64,000 nucleotides of DNA from Sycobia sp. Sy_11 (lineage: Eukaryota; Arthropoda; Insecta; Hymenoptera; Epichrysomallidae), in NCBI GenBank assembly GCA_018907035.1, contig JACCIC010000003.1:6821001-6885000 (forward strand), given 5' to 3'. The position numbers were made by a program, and so were the translations under genes. Position 1 is the first letter of the stretch; each line of letters opens with the position of its first letter. Below the pieces are notes generated by a model. The model was not told the DNA's origin, made no database searches, and saw only the letters and a program-made list of their open reading frames with translations. Shown one piece after another: positions 46,382-57,650 of the stretch.

Positions 46382-47720
46382 AAAGTACCAAGCAGAAGAG
46401 TTGTTATCTCTCTGTCTCTCTCTCTCTCCCTCACTCGCGCGTGCGCACGCGCGGCTCCGTGGAAAAAGAAGGAATGAAAAAAAGAGGTAAATACCGCGAT
46501 TGCGGACGAGTGCAGCGCAACGGGCGTTAGATATAGATATAGAATCGACTATAGATCTCGATGGTGCATGTACGTGATGCATCAGGTATATAATGAATGA
46601 AATGTGTAGTATAGACTTGCTTACTTCTGTATATATCTATATGCAATGTGCGGTAGGGGGAATGAATAACAGTCGGTCCTAAGGTACATAAGTATTCCAC
46701 ACACGTTAAAATAGGGAAAAGAGAAAGAGAGAGAGAGAGAGAAAGAGAGAGAGGGGGGGATAGAGAGCGACCGCAACGAGAAATCTATCCAGCCGGGGCT
46801 TCCCCTTGTGCGGTCACTTATCGATGTAGCTTGGCCTATTGGTCGGATATAAATGTGCAAATTTTTACTGGGACTAGAGCACCGGTGATTTTTTTTAATG
46901 TTAGTTTTCGCTTTCTGAAACAATAAAATGACTAGTTTCGCCGGTAACCCTTTCTGCGATAACATATATCCTCTGTATACAATAATGAAGTTATTGATTT
47001 TTTAAAAATAACAAAGTGATTTTTTTTAATGTAAATACGTTATACAATTAATCTTTCCGACATTCCCTTTTGCAATAATATTTACAGTATTACAAGAACG
47101 TAACGTAACTTACTTATAATTGGGTACAATCAATATAAAATGAATTATAGGTAAGGATGTTATTCCATAAGTTGATTACACTAGAGAGAATTGATAAATT
47201 AATAATATAAATATTAATAATATAGACCTTTTGATAAATGTAACTCAGAAAATATAATTTATTAAATACGTACACGTTTCATAATGGATTTTCACGTACA
47301 TTATACATAATCTATAAAATAAACAAACATATCTGTGTTATACAAAACATATACAGTCGATAAGCAAAGATCAATATTGTATTGGAAATAATGAGCTTTA
47401 ACCATTTGCCTTCAATGAATTTTTTTACATTGAATTTGTTGTGATAAATAAAATTAACCAACTCATGAATACAAAAAAAAATTACGTTGATGGCATAATA
47501 AAAACAGTTTAACAAGTTTGTATTTATTTTATATTTTTTCTTTTTTAAAACGTAAATAGCTAGTTTTTAAATTCTATATAGTATTGCTAAGATCTCAATT
47601 TAAAAGTAATTTACAAAAGTATATGTTAATTTTTTTACTTAACTTTTACTTTTAGGAACTGCTCTTTTTTCAATTGCTCTTTTATTGCACTAATCTAAAC
47701 GTTTTTTTACAGAGCCGGAC
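46378..47720. other. Mixed, then AT-rich noncoding stretch
   Basis: A GA-rich tract lies at 46720-46758. From 46860 the sequence is AT-rich and featureless. Confidence 0.5.
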
Positions 47721-49098
47721 TTTCTTAATGACTAATCTCATTTTCAGCGGCAGTGTCGCGAGCGTTCGCTCTCACCCCCTCCGGCTTTCGCCCACCGCTC
47801 CATATAAAAATTAAAAACAAACATTAAGCGAGGGACGTTAAACCGGAGAGTTCGAGAAACATATCGCAACCAACTTTGCTGCAAAAGTCACTTCGGGAGT
47901 CCATACCGAAAAAAAGGCCAAAAAGAAGAAGAAGAAGGAGAAACAGGAAAAGAGAGAGAGAGGGGGGGATATAAGGAAGGGTCGCGGTAGTAGGAGGAGC
48001 TCGAATGCAACTCAGGTGCGGCATAAAAATTCACTGCGCACGAGGAGGCGGAAACGAGCAGCGGAGAAGGCGGACGATGGTAGTGGCAGCTCCGTGCACC
48101 GCGCGCACACCAAGACAGAGGTGGAGAGAGAGAAGGAGAGAGAGAGAGAGAGAGAGACAGAAAGAGAGACATAGAGGGAGAGGTGTATAGAAGGACTGGA
48201 AGGAGATTTTCAGGGCACCCCTGAGATGCTCCTTCCTCTCCCACATAAACTCGAAATACACACATGCGCAAGCATACACCTACACGCACAAAGCTACCAA
48301 GTCTTCTCTCTTCCCTATCTGTCTCTCTCCTCTTCCTTCCCTCCCTTGTGGATTTGCACGCGAGGGCGAGGGACCGCAGGTGGCGGGGGGGGGGAGGGGG
48401 CTAGTGCCCTATAAACTTCGAATTCTATTGGAATACAATGGGGGGAGGGCGAGCGACAAGCGAAGCAGACGCGGGAACGACGACGCGGAGGGCCAGAGTG
48501 GGATGAGGAGAGGGGGGATGTCGGCGACAACGGCTTCATTAAGGCCCTTGAGAGAGTATAGCGACGGGGGGCGGCGGTCTACGGAGATACTGAAATTTTA
48601 ACTATGCCAACTTTTCTAAATATTCAACTTTGATTGCGCGCCGAGAGTAATGTGATAAACCACACGCCTACCGGAACTTCGAGGGCGGGCGAGAGACAGC
48701 CAGAGCGTAAGAGAGAGAGAGAAAGACATATTTGGAGGGGATGTAACGATAGCTCGGCAGAGGTTACTATCGACGAATTTTGAAATTGCTAAATTTTGCT
48801 GTGTGTGTGCGTGTGTGTGTGTCTTTGTAGTAATCTTGTAGTTCTTTGTAGTGTGTATGGCATGCGCCGTATATTTCACGTAAACAGCGTGTATATTTAT
48901 CGCGCCCTTATCAATTACCGTTGAGCTATAAATAAATAATATTTCAACGCGTAGTCAACAAAGGCAGAGTAGAGTACGGAGCCGTTTACAACAATACAGT
49001 TGTCGTCGCGGAAATTGCGCACATCTCCACAGAAACACGCATGCACTGACAAGACTAGGCGCGAGTACGAGACCGACGAGTGATTATGTGTGTGTCTT

Positions 49099-49102
<4 letters not shown>
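47721..49102. other. CpG-rich noncoding stretch
   Basis: Contains a GAA-rich tract at 47921-47950, an interrupted GA array at 48123-48181, a G10-A-G5 run at 48385-48400 and a short GT tract at 48800-48822. The open frames are repeat-driven. Confidence 0.5.

Positions 49103-49145
<43 letters not shown>
49103..49145. repeat. (TA)n microsatellite, 43 bp
   Basis: Perfect TA array after a degenerate GT segment. Confidence 0.95.
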
Positions 49146-49151
<6 letters not shown>

Positions 49152-50231
49152 CTGTAATCGTGGACCTTTGTCGTAACACACATAGACTCTCCTCGGGGCT
49201 TAATGCTTTACATGGCTGGTGTGCGGCGGTTGGAGAAGGCCGTTTCGTGGCAGAATTCCGTGGAATTTCAAGACTGCAGCGCCGCGCGGCGCTCAGCCGG
49301 GCTCGATTCGGAATTAACGAAATTTAATTAAACGCGATTTTCGGCTTGTATTACTCGCTTATGTGCCATTGCTCCGGCATGTAACAATGTATAATAATTG
49401 TTAAAAAATCATCGGTTACCGAGGCACGACGGAGGAAAATTATTCGATAAACCATATCTGTACATAATGTACAAATGCGGATGAATTTCAGACATTAAAA
49501 TTGCACACAAAATCTGCATCTGCGGTGACGAATTTCTTAAGAGTATTGATAATTATTCACGATTTGAAAATTATGAGAATAATCCAACAACATTAAAACC
49601 CTTTGGCCCGTCCATCGCAGAAATTCGAATGATTATTTTCGACGTCAATTTATCAAACTCCCACTTGCTTTTAGCAGCGAGCGCGCTAGAATACAAGCAC
49701 GCGATTCAACGCGTTTTCCATTATCGGAATGTGAAAAGTCTGTTTCTCGCGTTCAGTCGATGAGCTCTGAATTTAATTAGAATCCGACTACGAGTGTGCG
49801 GAGGAGAGATCATTGATAATTTCAGAAACTCCTCGTGCGATTTGGGGCATTCGTCGAAAAATTGACGTAGATCTCGATCTCTCTATTTGATCTGAAAATT
49901 GCGTTAAAGTTGATTAAGAAAAGAAGGGCACATTCAGCGCTCGATTTGATCGATAGGCACAGCGATCTGAAACCAATCGAATCGACCAGTTCGTCAACAA
50001 CGTTACGGTGGTACGGTAAAAAACAGCTAAATCATAAAGATATCTTCGGTCCTTAGTCCGGAGACCCGAGTATTTGTTCGAGAGGCGCCCGAAGCGGGCG
50101 GCAGCGGCGCGGCCAGTAAGCGCGAGCCACGAGAACGTCGATCGCGCCCCTAATATATAGATAAACCGGATAATCTCGCGCGCGGCCGAACTCGGGCATT
50201 AGGGGCTCGAGCGTCGATAATTACGATACCT

Positions 50232-50261
50232 CCCCCTCCCGCCCCCTGGCCCACCGCTCCC
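50232..50261 (-). other. G-quadruplex motif on the minus strand
   Basis: Plus-strand C-tracts of 5, 3, 5, 3 and 3 bases with loops of 1, 1, 3 and 6 bases. Confidence 0.7.
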
Positions 50262-50633
50262 GGGCACACGGATAATACGCGCACGGGGGCGCGCGCGCCC
50301 GCGCGGGCCTAAACAGAATGCGTACTCGTACGGATAATTACGAAAGGAGAGGGATGGAGGAAGCGAGCGGTAAGGGGGACGGGACGGCGAGGGGGTGGAG
50401 GAGGGGAAGTGGGAGGCGATAGAGCTCGCTGCGGTCGAGAGCCCGAGCTCGTGTATAATGCTGGAGCGATCTCGGGGGGCGCTTCCTTCGTGCGCGTCCG
50501 TGCACGCGCCTGCACGCCCGTGGATGTGCGCTTGTGTTTACAGAGCCTATATCTACGAAATCGCGGCGCGGGGTGCGCGCGTATATTGACTCGGTAAGTG
50601 GAGTGCGCGCCGATCAATGACTCCGGGCGGCAA

Positions 50634-50669
50634 CCGTCCGTCCGTCCGTCGGTCCGTCCGTCGGTTCCG
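50634..50669. repeat. (CCGT)n tandem repeat
   Basis: Nine or so CCGT/CGGT tetranucleotide units, a rare repeat class for this window. Confidence 0.9.
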
Positions 50670-50685
50670 TCTCGCTCCTGTCTCT

Positions 50686-50688
<3 letters not shown>

Positions 50689-50727
<39 letters not shown>
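50689..50727. repeat. (TC)n microsatellite, 39 bp
   Basis: Perfect TC array. A second copy of GATCTCTCTC with its own array lies at 50768-50792. Confidence 0.95.
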
Positions 50728-50729
<2 letters not shown>

Positions 50730-50731
<2 letters not shown>

Positions 50732-50762
50732 CCGGGGGAAGGAACGGATATATGCCCCGGAC
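50730..50762. other. GC-rich hairpin, 8-bp stem
   Basis: GTCCGGGG at 50730-50737 and CCCCGGAC at 50755-50762 are exact reverse complements with a 17-base loop, sitting between two TC arrays. Confidence 0.8.
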
Positions 50763-51098
50763 GCGCGGATCTCTCTCTCTCTCTCTCTCTCTGACTTCGC
50801 TCAAGAGATGATCTCGTGAATGCTGACGAAGAGCTAGGGTAAGGGGGAAAGTGAGGCCGTATACCTATTAGAGTAACAGGAGCAAATTGATTCGAGCCTC
50901 CAAGTTATTATTTTATTATTATCTTTTTTTATATTGTAAAGTCATCCAGGATTTTTAATCTAACGCTATCTTGGACGTTTTTAATTTTTGACTGTAGCAA
51001 TCACCGATCTGGCCCCAATAATTTAAGAGAATCGGTATTACTTACAGACTACATTTTTATTAAATTTTCATTTTATAATGTATTACGCGCATTTTATT

Positions 51099-51128
51099 AA
51101 AAAATATATCATCAAAAAATATATCATC
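51099..51128. repeat. Tandem 15-mer AAAAAATATATCATC
   Basis: Two exact adjacent copies at 51099-51113 and 51114-51128, a local tandem duplication. Confidence 0.95.
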
Positions 51129-51544
51129 AAAAATATACGGAGTAAAAAATACCTACAGAAAGAATATACTTCAGATTGAAAGATGCAGCGACGTTGAAAG
51201 AACGAATAGTAAATATCTTTCGCGACTAAATAAATGCAAATAATTCATTACAAAATTTTGTTTATTAAAAAGTTATAAGTTCAATAGAAGAAAAAATTAT
51301 TTAAATAAATCGAGTCATCAAGCATGTTCCAAACAACGACTTTGAATAAAACCAAATACGGCCAAAATCGACCTGTTTTACCGTACTTTGACTGCTCCTT
51401 CATATGCACTTAGAAATAAACGTACATGCACGTTATAATCTGCCGGTCGTCCTCTGATGAGTCCCCTAATCTTCTAAGACGCGTGATCCCTACCGACGCA
51501 TGTCTTCTGTTTTGTGAATTACAATAAACTATTCACACGCGATG

Positions 51545-51578
51545 TAAGCTTTCGAAAGCTCTCAATAAGCTTTCGAAA
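51545..51578. repeat. Repeated palindromic motif TAAGCTTTCGAAA
   Basis: Two exact 13-base copies at 51545-51557 and 51566-51578, 21 bp apart. The first is part of the perfect 14-bp palindrome AGCTTTCGAAAGCT at 51547-51560. Confidence 0.9.
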
Positions 51579-52991
51579 ATTGCCAACAAATATCGCTCTT
51601 TTATGATATTAGTATAAATATAGATAATATGAAATGTGAAGTGCCGACGAAAATGGAAAATGTCATCTATTTAGATACTTGGTACTATATAGTACTTTCA
51701 TTTCCGTTACGCTCAGTCGTAAATGCTACTATATATATATATATATATATCATTCCCCGATGAATTTACATCGGCTTCTCTCCCTCCCCCCTCGCCATAA
51801 TATACATCTCATCTACAGTTTTCCGCTTGAAATTCAACCACTCGCTTCCGAATATAGTAGAATAGAATTGACTAGAATAGAGTGAACGAGGAAAAGAGAG
51901 AGAAAGATCGAGAAAGAGAGAGAGTGAGAGAGCGAAAGATGGGCACAGCCATAAAGATAGCACGAAATGTCTGTGTCCTCTTTTCGCAGAGAGTCACGTA
52001 AACCATCGCGAACCCTCGCACAATTCAATATTACTTTTTTACCCCGCCAAGGATACGCGCCGCGCGATCTCCGGTCGAATGCGCGCGGGGTGGCAAAAAA
52101 AAATGATACGGGAAAAGGCGCGTCGTTTTATTTCGATATCTATATAAACGTTGCGGTTTTTTTACCCTAATGCGTGGCGGGAGACGGCTTTGCATGGGGG
52201 GGGGGGCAATGCCCTCCCGGATCTAAAGTAAACGTTTGCCTATATAAACGGAGTTCGCCATTACCGCGTCGATAATGTAATACGGGATGTTACGAGAGGA
52301 CGGGAAGTGCGCGTCCCAACTAATCAATCGAAGGGCGCGCTGTCGCGTATATTCGTCTCCTTAAAAGAAAAGCTAAGTAAATAATATATCAATTAAATGA
52401 ACTTCCTCTATCGGGTGTATCAATATCAGACCGAAAGAGGACAATAATTGAGCGTCACGTTATTCGATATTGCGTCTGACATGACGATCCGTGGATTTTG
52501 CCGCCGTTCAACCGACGGATGCAACCCCCTGGTGCCTCACCCTCGCCGCGCGGTTCTTCTAAACAAAGCGCAACCGTCGCTTTTTGAAAGAAAATATTAT
52601 AGGGAAAGAGCATTGGAAAACTCTCCGATGTCGCGAAAGAAATGAGTCTCTGGATACGGACGTGTACATACGCACAAATACATGTACGATGAAAAGAATG
52701 CTGTTGTGAGTGTGTATAAGTAGAAGATCTGCAGCAGCGCACCCTTCCAGAAGTTCTCGTGAAAACAATATACTTCCTTTTGCAGGGAGGATGAGGGGCG
52801 GATTGCACCCTATCGACAAGCGAGTCCTCTCCGATATCCAAACGGATATCTTCGCGCGTGCGCGCGCGCACGTTTCTGTCCCCTATATGCTTCCTCCGCA
52901 TTTCACCTACGACGCCGCGCGGGGACGCCCTTTCGTATTTCACGCTGTACCCGAGAGAAAAACATACCATTCCTCGCGTTCTATTTTATAA

Positions 52992-53005
52992 ACACACACA
53001 CACAC

Positions 53006-53103
<98 letters not shown>

Positions 53104-53140
53104 TAACTCCGAGTATATATATATATATATATATATATAT
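52992..53140. repeat. Compound (CA)n-(TA)n-(TA)n microsatellite
   Basis: CA array at 52992-53052 (one CG step at about 53010), then TA at 53053-53099, a 13-bp gap and TA again at 53113-53140. Confidence 0.95.
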
Positions 53141-53256
53141 GTAGGTCGAGACGGAGAGAAAGGGAGATAGCGGAGGGAACTCAGTTTTCCGATTGTATTT
53201 CAACGCCCGTACTGTACGTGAAGCGCGAACTGCTCTCTTGTATACAATGTATCTGC

Positions 53257-53259
<3 letters not shown>

Positions 53260-53318
<59 letters not shown>
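53260..53318. repeat. (TA)n microsatellite, 59 bp
   Basis: Perfect TA array, the longest TA array of the window. Confidence 0.95.
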
Positions 53319-53324
<6 letters not shown>

Positions 53325-55086
53325 TTTTTCCAAGTAAAAAGGAGAGAAAGACATTTATCTTCTTCAAAGTCTAAAAATTAGAGATGGCAAGTAAATATAT
53401 AGATACGTATTCGCATCAGATAGATATAAAGTAATAATTTTAACGATTTCAACCAAGTACAATAATGTAGGTTATTATATAAAAATTTACAAATGTATAA
53501 ATTTTTGAATATATATAAATAATATCACGCAATAAGTAATATATAAATTTTTATTATATATATTTGATCTAGTTCTAAATCTAGATTCTCTGATCCACTT
53601 CTAATGCAAAGAATGTACTTCAATGTAAATATTGTAATATATCTTGCACTGAGCAATATATCAATCATAACAAAATCAAGATTTAGATATGAGAATTGTG
53701 TTCGAAGTCCCGGTCTCGGCTGATGTATACAGGCACTGCTTGGAAATTTTATATGTGTTTCGTTTACCAACTGATTGAAGATCTCTAGTAACGTTAAGTA
53801 ACGTTTCAAAAAAAGAAGAAACTGTTCTGAATCTTGAATATGCTCTTCGTCTCAGGTGTTCGAATTATCGAATACGCAAACGTGTTCGTATAGTTAGAGT
53901 GCTCGAATCTCATGCATAGATTCATCCGCATACAAAATCAGCCATGGCTACAAATGAAGTATGTTTACGGGATCATAAGTGTGCCATTTCTGGCCATTTA
54001 CATGTGTACGTTACATACACGAATGTACGTATGTAAGATCATAACATTTCACCAAGCGCTTTCTTTCTTAACTTGGAACATCGCGAGATTCGAACAGTTC
54101 GAATAATATGACGTTCCTGCAACTCTACTCTTGTACAAGACGTCGAGGAAAAGATTTATCCATAAACGCGCTTTTGCCCTTACGGTGTCTACCGACGTAC
54201 TTTTCTTTAAACCGCTCGTTGGCCTATTATTCCGTAATCGACGCCAGTGAAATTTTCTGAGATTTTTCATTCGCTGCGTGCCTCGACCCAGTTATTTATT
54301 TTTTTTTTTCGAGTGCATGGTACACCTGCAGCCAGCGCGAGCTTTTCTGCAATGCTCGTGTTCGTATTTCACGTGCGCGCGGAATAACAACGAGGACGAG
54401 GAGGAGGAGGAGGAGGAGGAGAGCGGAGAATGCGCGTATACGTGGGCGCGTATATGTGTATCGACGCTGCTTGCACATATATTACCCTTCTATTAAACTA
54501 GTTTATTGGAAGTGCCGCCGAGATCGTGTTTTTACAAATAAAGTCTCTCGAGCTACCTCGCGTTCGATTCCTCTGTATATATGGTTTCTTCAATTAGCAG
54601 GTTTTAGATGAGATTTTCTTCAATTAGCTGCGCTGCTGCCGCGGAACTATGCTCCGAGAGCTCGATTTATTCCTGTTTTCTTTATAATCTTGAATTTTTA
54701 GCGAATTTACGGTACATGTAAATTTCGAACGTAGGAAATATTTGAAATTAATTAGCCGTATACATGAGCGTATAAATCGAACGAGCTCGAAGCTGCGTTA
54801 TATGCGAGTTTAAAATGAAGCAAACTATCATAGATTTCGAAAAGGCTTTTACACCACAGTTTATGCAAACAATAAAAGCAGAAATAAAATGTGGCAGGAA
54901 GAAAATATTGCTCTTTTCACGTTACGCGCCGTTTCTAAAAGGCTTTTAAAGAAAACCTTACCTAACCATCTTTAATTACCCTCGGTTATCTAATTCACAG
55001 ATAAGGCATCGAGTAAAATTATCAATAGCAGCTTTTCAAATGAAATCAAAAGGCGATGTTTAAAAAGCTCACGGTTGATAAGAGAC

Positions 55087-55088
<2 letters not shown>
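53319..55088. other. AT-rich noncoding stretch
   Basis: Mostly unique AT-rich DNA with a (GAG)n tract at 54391-54424 and a spaced direct repeat at 54585-54628. A GTTCGATTCC string at 54542-54551 is not part of a tRNA. Confidence 0.5.
54585..54628. repeat. Spaced direct repeat TTTCTTCAATTAGC
   Basis: Two exact 14-base copies at 54585-54598 and 54615-54628, 30 bp apart, each with a CAATTAG homeodomain-like core. Confidence 0.9.
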
Positions 55089-55144
<56 letters not shown>

Positions 55145-55162
55145 AGAGAGAGAGAGAGAGAG
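55089..55162. repeat. (AG)n microsatellite, about 74 bp
   Basis: AG array of 54 bp, a TA interruption, and a further AG block to 55162. Confidence 0.95.
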
Positions 55163-56731
55163 TTTGTGTAGCAGAGTTTACGCGTCTGCATACGAGCGCC
55201 GATAAGATTGAGGAGTCGAAAAAAAAATAAGGCGATTGAATACGAGAGATTTTTTTTCTCACTCTCATTGACTTGTAAAACGATAAAGCTTATCTAACAG
55301 ATTTTTTATGACTACTAATGACTTAACAAAATATGCAACTCGTATCTCGCTGAGAGGTATTTAATTAAAGAACGCGGCAATTTTGCGCAATGCTTGAAGA
55401 ATTAATTATAATAAAGTAAAACATGCGAGTTAATTTTGATTTGTATTTTGAGCCAGATAGTTCGATGAGACTTGATAGCATAATTAATAAAAATTTATGC
55501 AACGGAGCATAATTGAAATAAAATACTGGAATTAATAACTTCTCTTCTGGCTGTGACATGCAAGATATTTACTTTGAAATAAACAAAAAAAGAATGAATT
55601 TAATTTAAACTTTTTCAGTCACTTTATCATTATCGCCAATTTTCGTCGAAAACTTAATTAATATTTTTAGCATTAATAGTCTCATAAATTCTTATATCCC
55701 AATATTACAAAATAACAAATTAATACTATCCACATTTTCAATAAACTACTGGACAAAATATTAATTCCTTGTAAATAGTGAATGTAATTTTTTCGGTAAT
55801 ATATATATATATCAGAATATCGATAAGTAAAGTTGCCTGCTACAAATAGTAATGGACATTACACTTGAAAGCTAAAAGATTAAAAAGAATGGTAAATAAA
55901 GGAGTATGGACTTATTATACAATACTATCAGTATTTCTAATAGAATGGAATATTGTATATGAATTTTTCATCTTCTCTTTTAATATTATTCGAACTCCAT
56001 TCATAAGTTTAAGTATTGTCTTTCTTTTTTCATAAATCGACATACTAGCTGCGCCGTGAAAAAAATGCAATACCAGAGGTGAATAGACGGAATGATACAA
56101 ATAATTTAACAATAGAGTAGAAAATTTTCATATCCGATATTTAGTAGTCTAGTCAGGAGAAGATAATAAATTTATAATATTTTTGCTACTTGCACATTCA
56201 CCATGCCATTTATTTATAATTATTCGACCTCTAAATGAATTCCTACTATGAAAAATAATACCATGAGAACTATTTCATAAAAAATTTTACAATTAGGAAA
56301 TTTAGTCAAAGCGGGCGATAAATGATTTATTTTGTCTTGTAACAATAAATATTCATTAAAAAAATTTTTATACATAGAGACTTAACCGAGCATGAAAGTG
56401 GATTACTTGTGTAATATCCTCTGGATTCTATTTGATTATAGATTTTGTACATCAAAGATCACTTTTATTATAATAAGAAAAAAAATCAGGAAGAGAGAAA
56501 GAAAGAGAGTAAGGGGAAGAGACAGGTAAATGGAAATAAACAACAAGAAATTCGCGCGACATATTGGTGCTTGGGTAAGTGGAAAAACGTTTCCCTCACA
56601 GGCTCCTTCATCGAGCTCCTCCCATCTCCCCTCCCGCGCTTTTCTTTTTTTTTCACTATACGTATATGCACAGCGCATACAGAGCGAATCTCTTCGGAGC
56701 AGCGCGGGGCTCACGCTCTCACTATCCCCCG

Positions 56732-56733
<2 letters not shown>
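55163..56733. other. AT-rich noncoding desert
   Basis: Unique AT-rich sequence with no arrays until a GA-rich patch near 56490-56525. GTAAGTGG at 56575 is an isolated donor-like site. Confidence 0.55.

Positions 56734-56769
<36 letters not shown>
56734..56769. repeat. (CT)18 microsatellite
   Basis: Perfect CT array of 36 bp. Confidence 0.95.
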
Positions 56770-56775
<6 letters not shown>

Positions 56776-57293
56776 GTCTCCCCTGCGCGTCCTTCATCCG
56801 ATTCCAAACCAATTCGAAATCACATTAAGTCCATTTCAACGCTTCCAGTCAAAACTCCAATTTAAAACTTCCTGGCCCGAAGCGTTACGCGCGCGCGCGC
56901 CTGCCTGCACCCCTCTCTGCTGTACCCCTGTCTCCGATTCGCTCGCGACGTGTCCCGCGAGCGCGCGGGCACGTGCGTTCCGAAAGTGGCGCGGAAAGGA
57001 GAGACGAGAGAGCGTATAGACAGAAAAAAAAGGAAGAGAGGGAGTTCGGGTGACTGGGGGGGGGTGAAAAATATGGATTCAATAAAATTTTCTCCAGTTT
57101 CATTCGGAGAATTTCCTTCGGCTCTCGTCAGTTCTGCCACCCCTCCCCCACCCCACACCCCGATTCGCCATTTCCTTTTGTTTTCCCTCGTTGCCAGCCA
57201 GGATTTATTAAATTAAAATCCGCGCCGGCCGAGCATCACGGGTACGGCGACAATGAGGATAAGCGAGCGTTTAATATACACCCACGTATATGA
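56770..57293. other. CpG-rich noncoding stretch
   Basis: CpG-rich sequence with a CG run at 56888-56900 and a G9 run at 57056-57064. No gene is supported. Confidence 0.5.
57140..57161 (-). other. G-quadruplex motif on the minus strand
   Basis: Plus-strand C-tracts of 4, 5, 4 and 4 bases with loops of 1, 1 and 3 bases, a compact motif. Confidence 0.75.
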
Positions 57294-57572
57294 ATGAAAA
57301 TCGATTTTTATCGAAGCTCGGACTATCGCTGCACTATAAAGACGGATGGGACGGGAAAATATTCATTTCCATATAAAGGCGGTGGTGGCAGCAGATTAAT
57401 CCTCGCGCTAGAATTTGTTTCGAACTCGATTGATCCGTGGCGAGGCGTTGCGATGGTTTTTTGCTTGTCATCGTTATCGCCCGCTGCTCGTTATAATGAG
57501 ATTCTGCATCTGTCGTCCGCCGTAATAAGCGTTGGAATGAAAAACAGCCTGCCGTATTACTTACTCGGATAG
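57294..57572 (+). other. Unrecognised 92-codon open frame
   Basis: ATG-started frame in array-free sequence, read to a TAG stop. The product would start MKIDFYRSSDYRCTIK and contain a glycine run (YKGGGGSR) near residue 35, with a mildly hydrophobic second half. No family is recognised. The start context is weak and no splice sites frame it. It overlaps the minus-strand splice candidate at 57565-57616, so at most one of the two is likely to be functional. Confidence 0.12.
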
Positions 57573-57650
57573 AGAGTCCGTTATAGTCCACTTTCGTCGG
57601 TCGACAATATGCTCACCTGCAACAAGCAAAAATAGACACTGGTTAATAAA
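57559..57650 (-). promoter_or_regulatory. Candidate recursive-splice site and RS-exon
   Basis: On the minus strand TTATTAACC, a branch-point-like string, is followed by ctatttttgcttgttgcag ending at 57617. GTGAGC then starts at 57616, a direct 3'/5' splice-site fusion. A perfect GTAAGTAAT donor starts at 57564, which defines a 52-base RS-exon at 57565-57616. One frame through it is open (EHIVDRRKWTITDSLS), so a conventional 52-base exon is an alternative. Two of the three frames have stops, which fits an exon that is normally skipped or resplit. The layout matches the site at 39085-39186. Confidence 0.35.

Larger units (their letters stand above)
49146..50688. other. Unique DNA rising to a CpG-rich island
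   Basis: Array-free unique sequence from 49150 to 50630, very CpG-rich after 50040. It holds the 14-bp palindrome GGGCGCGCGCGCCC at 50287-50300. A TCG/GTAAGTGG donor-like site lies at 50593/50594 on the plus strand. CpG island plus donor would fit a noncoding first exon, but no promoter motif or acceptor partner is seen. Confidence 0.4.
50793..52991. other. AT-rich, then CpG-rich noncoding stretch
   Basis: AT-rich to 51720 with two tandem or spaced repeats. A short AT array lies at 51731-51750. After that comes CpG-rich DNA with a G11 run at 52196-52206. A plus-strand acceptor-like CTTCCTTTTGCAG at about 52785 has no supported exon after it. Confidence 0.5.

Noticed and set aside
54536..54560. 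GTTCGATTCC, a tRNA B-box-like string
   Set aside because: The flanking bases cannot form a T-arm stem and no A box or anticodon arm precedes it.
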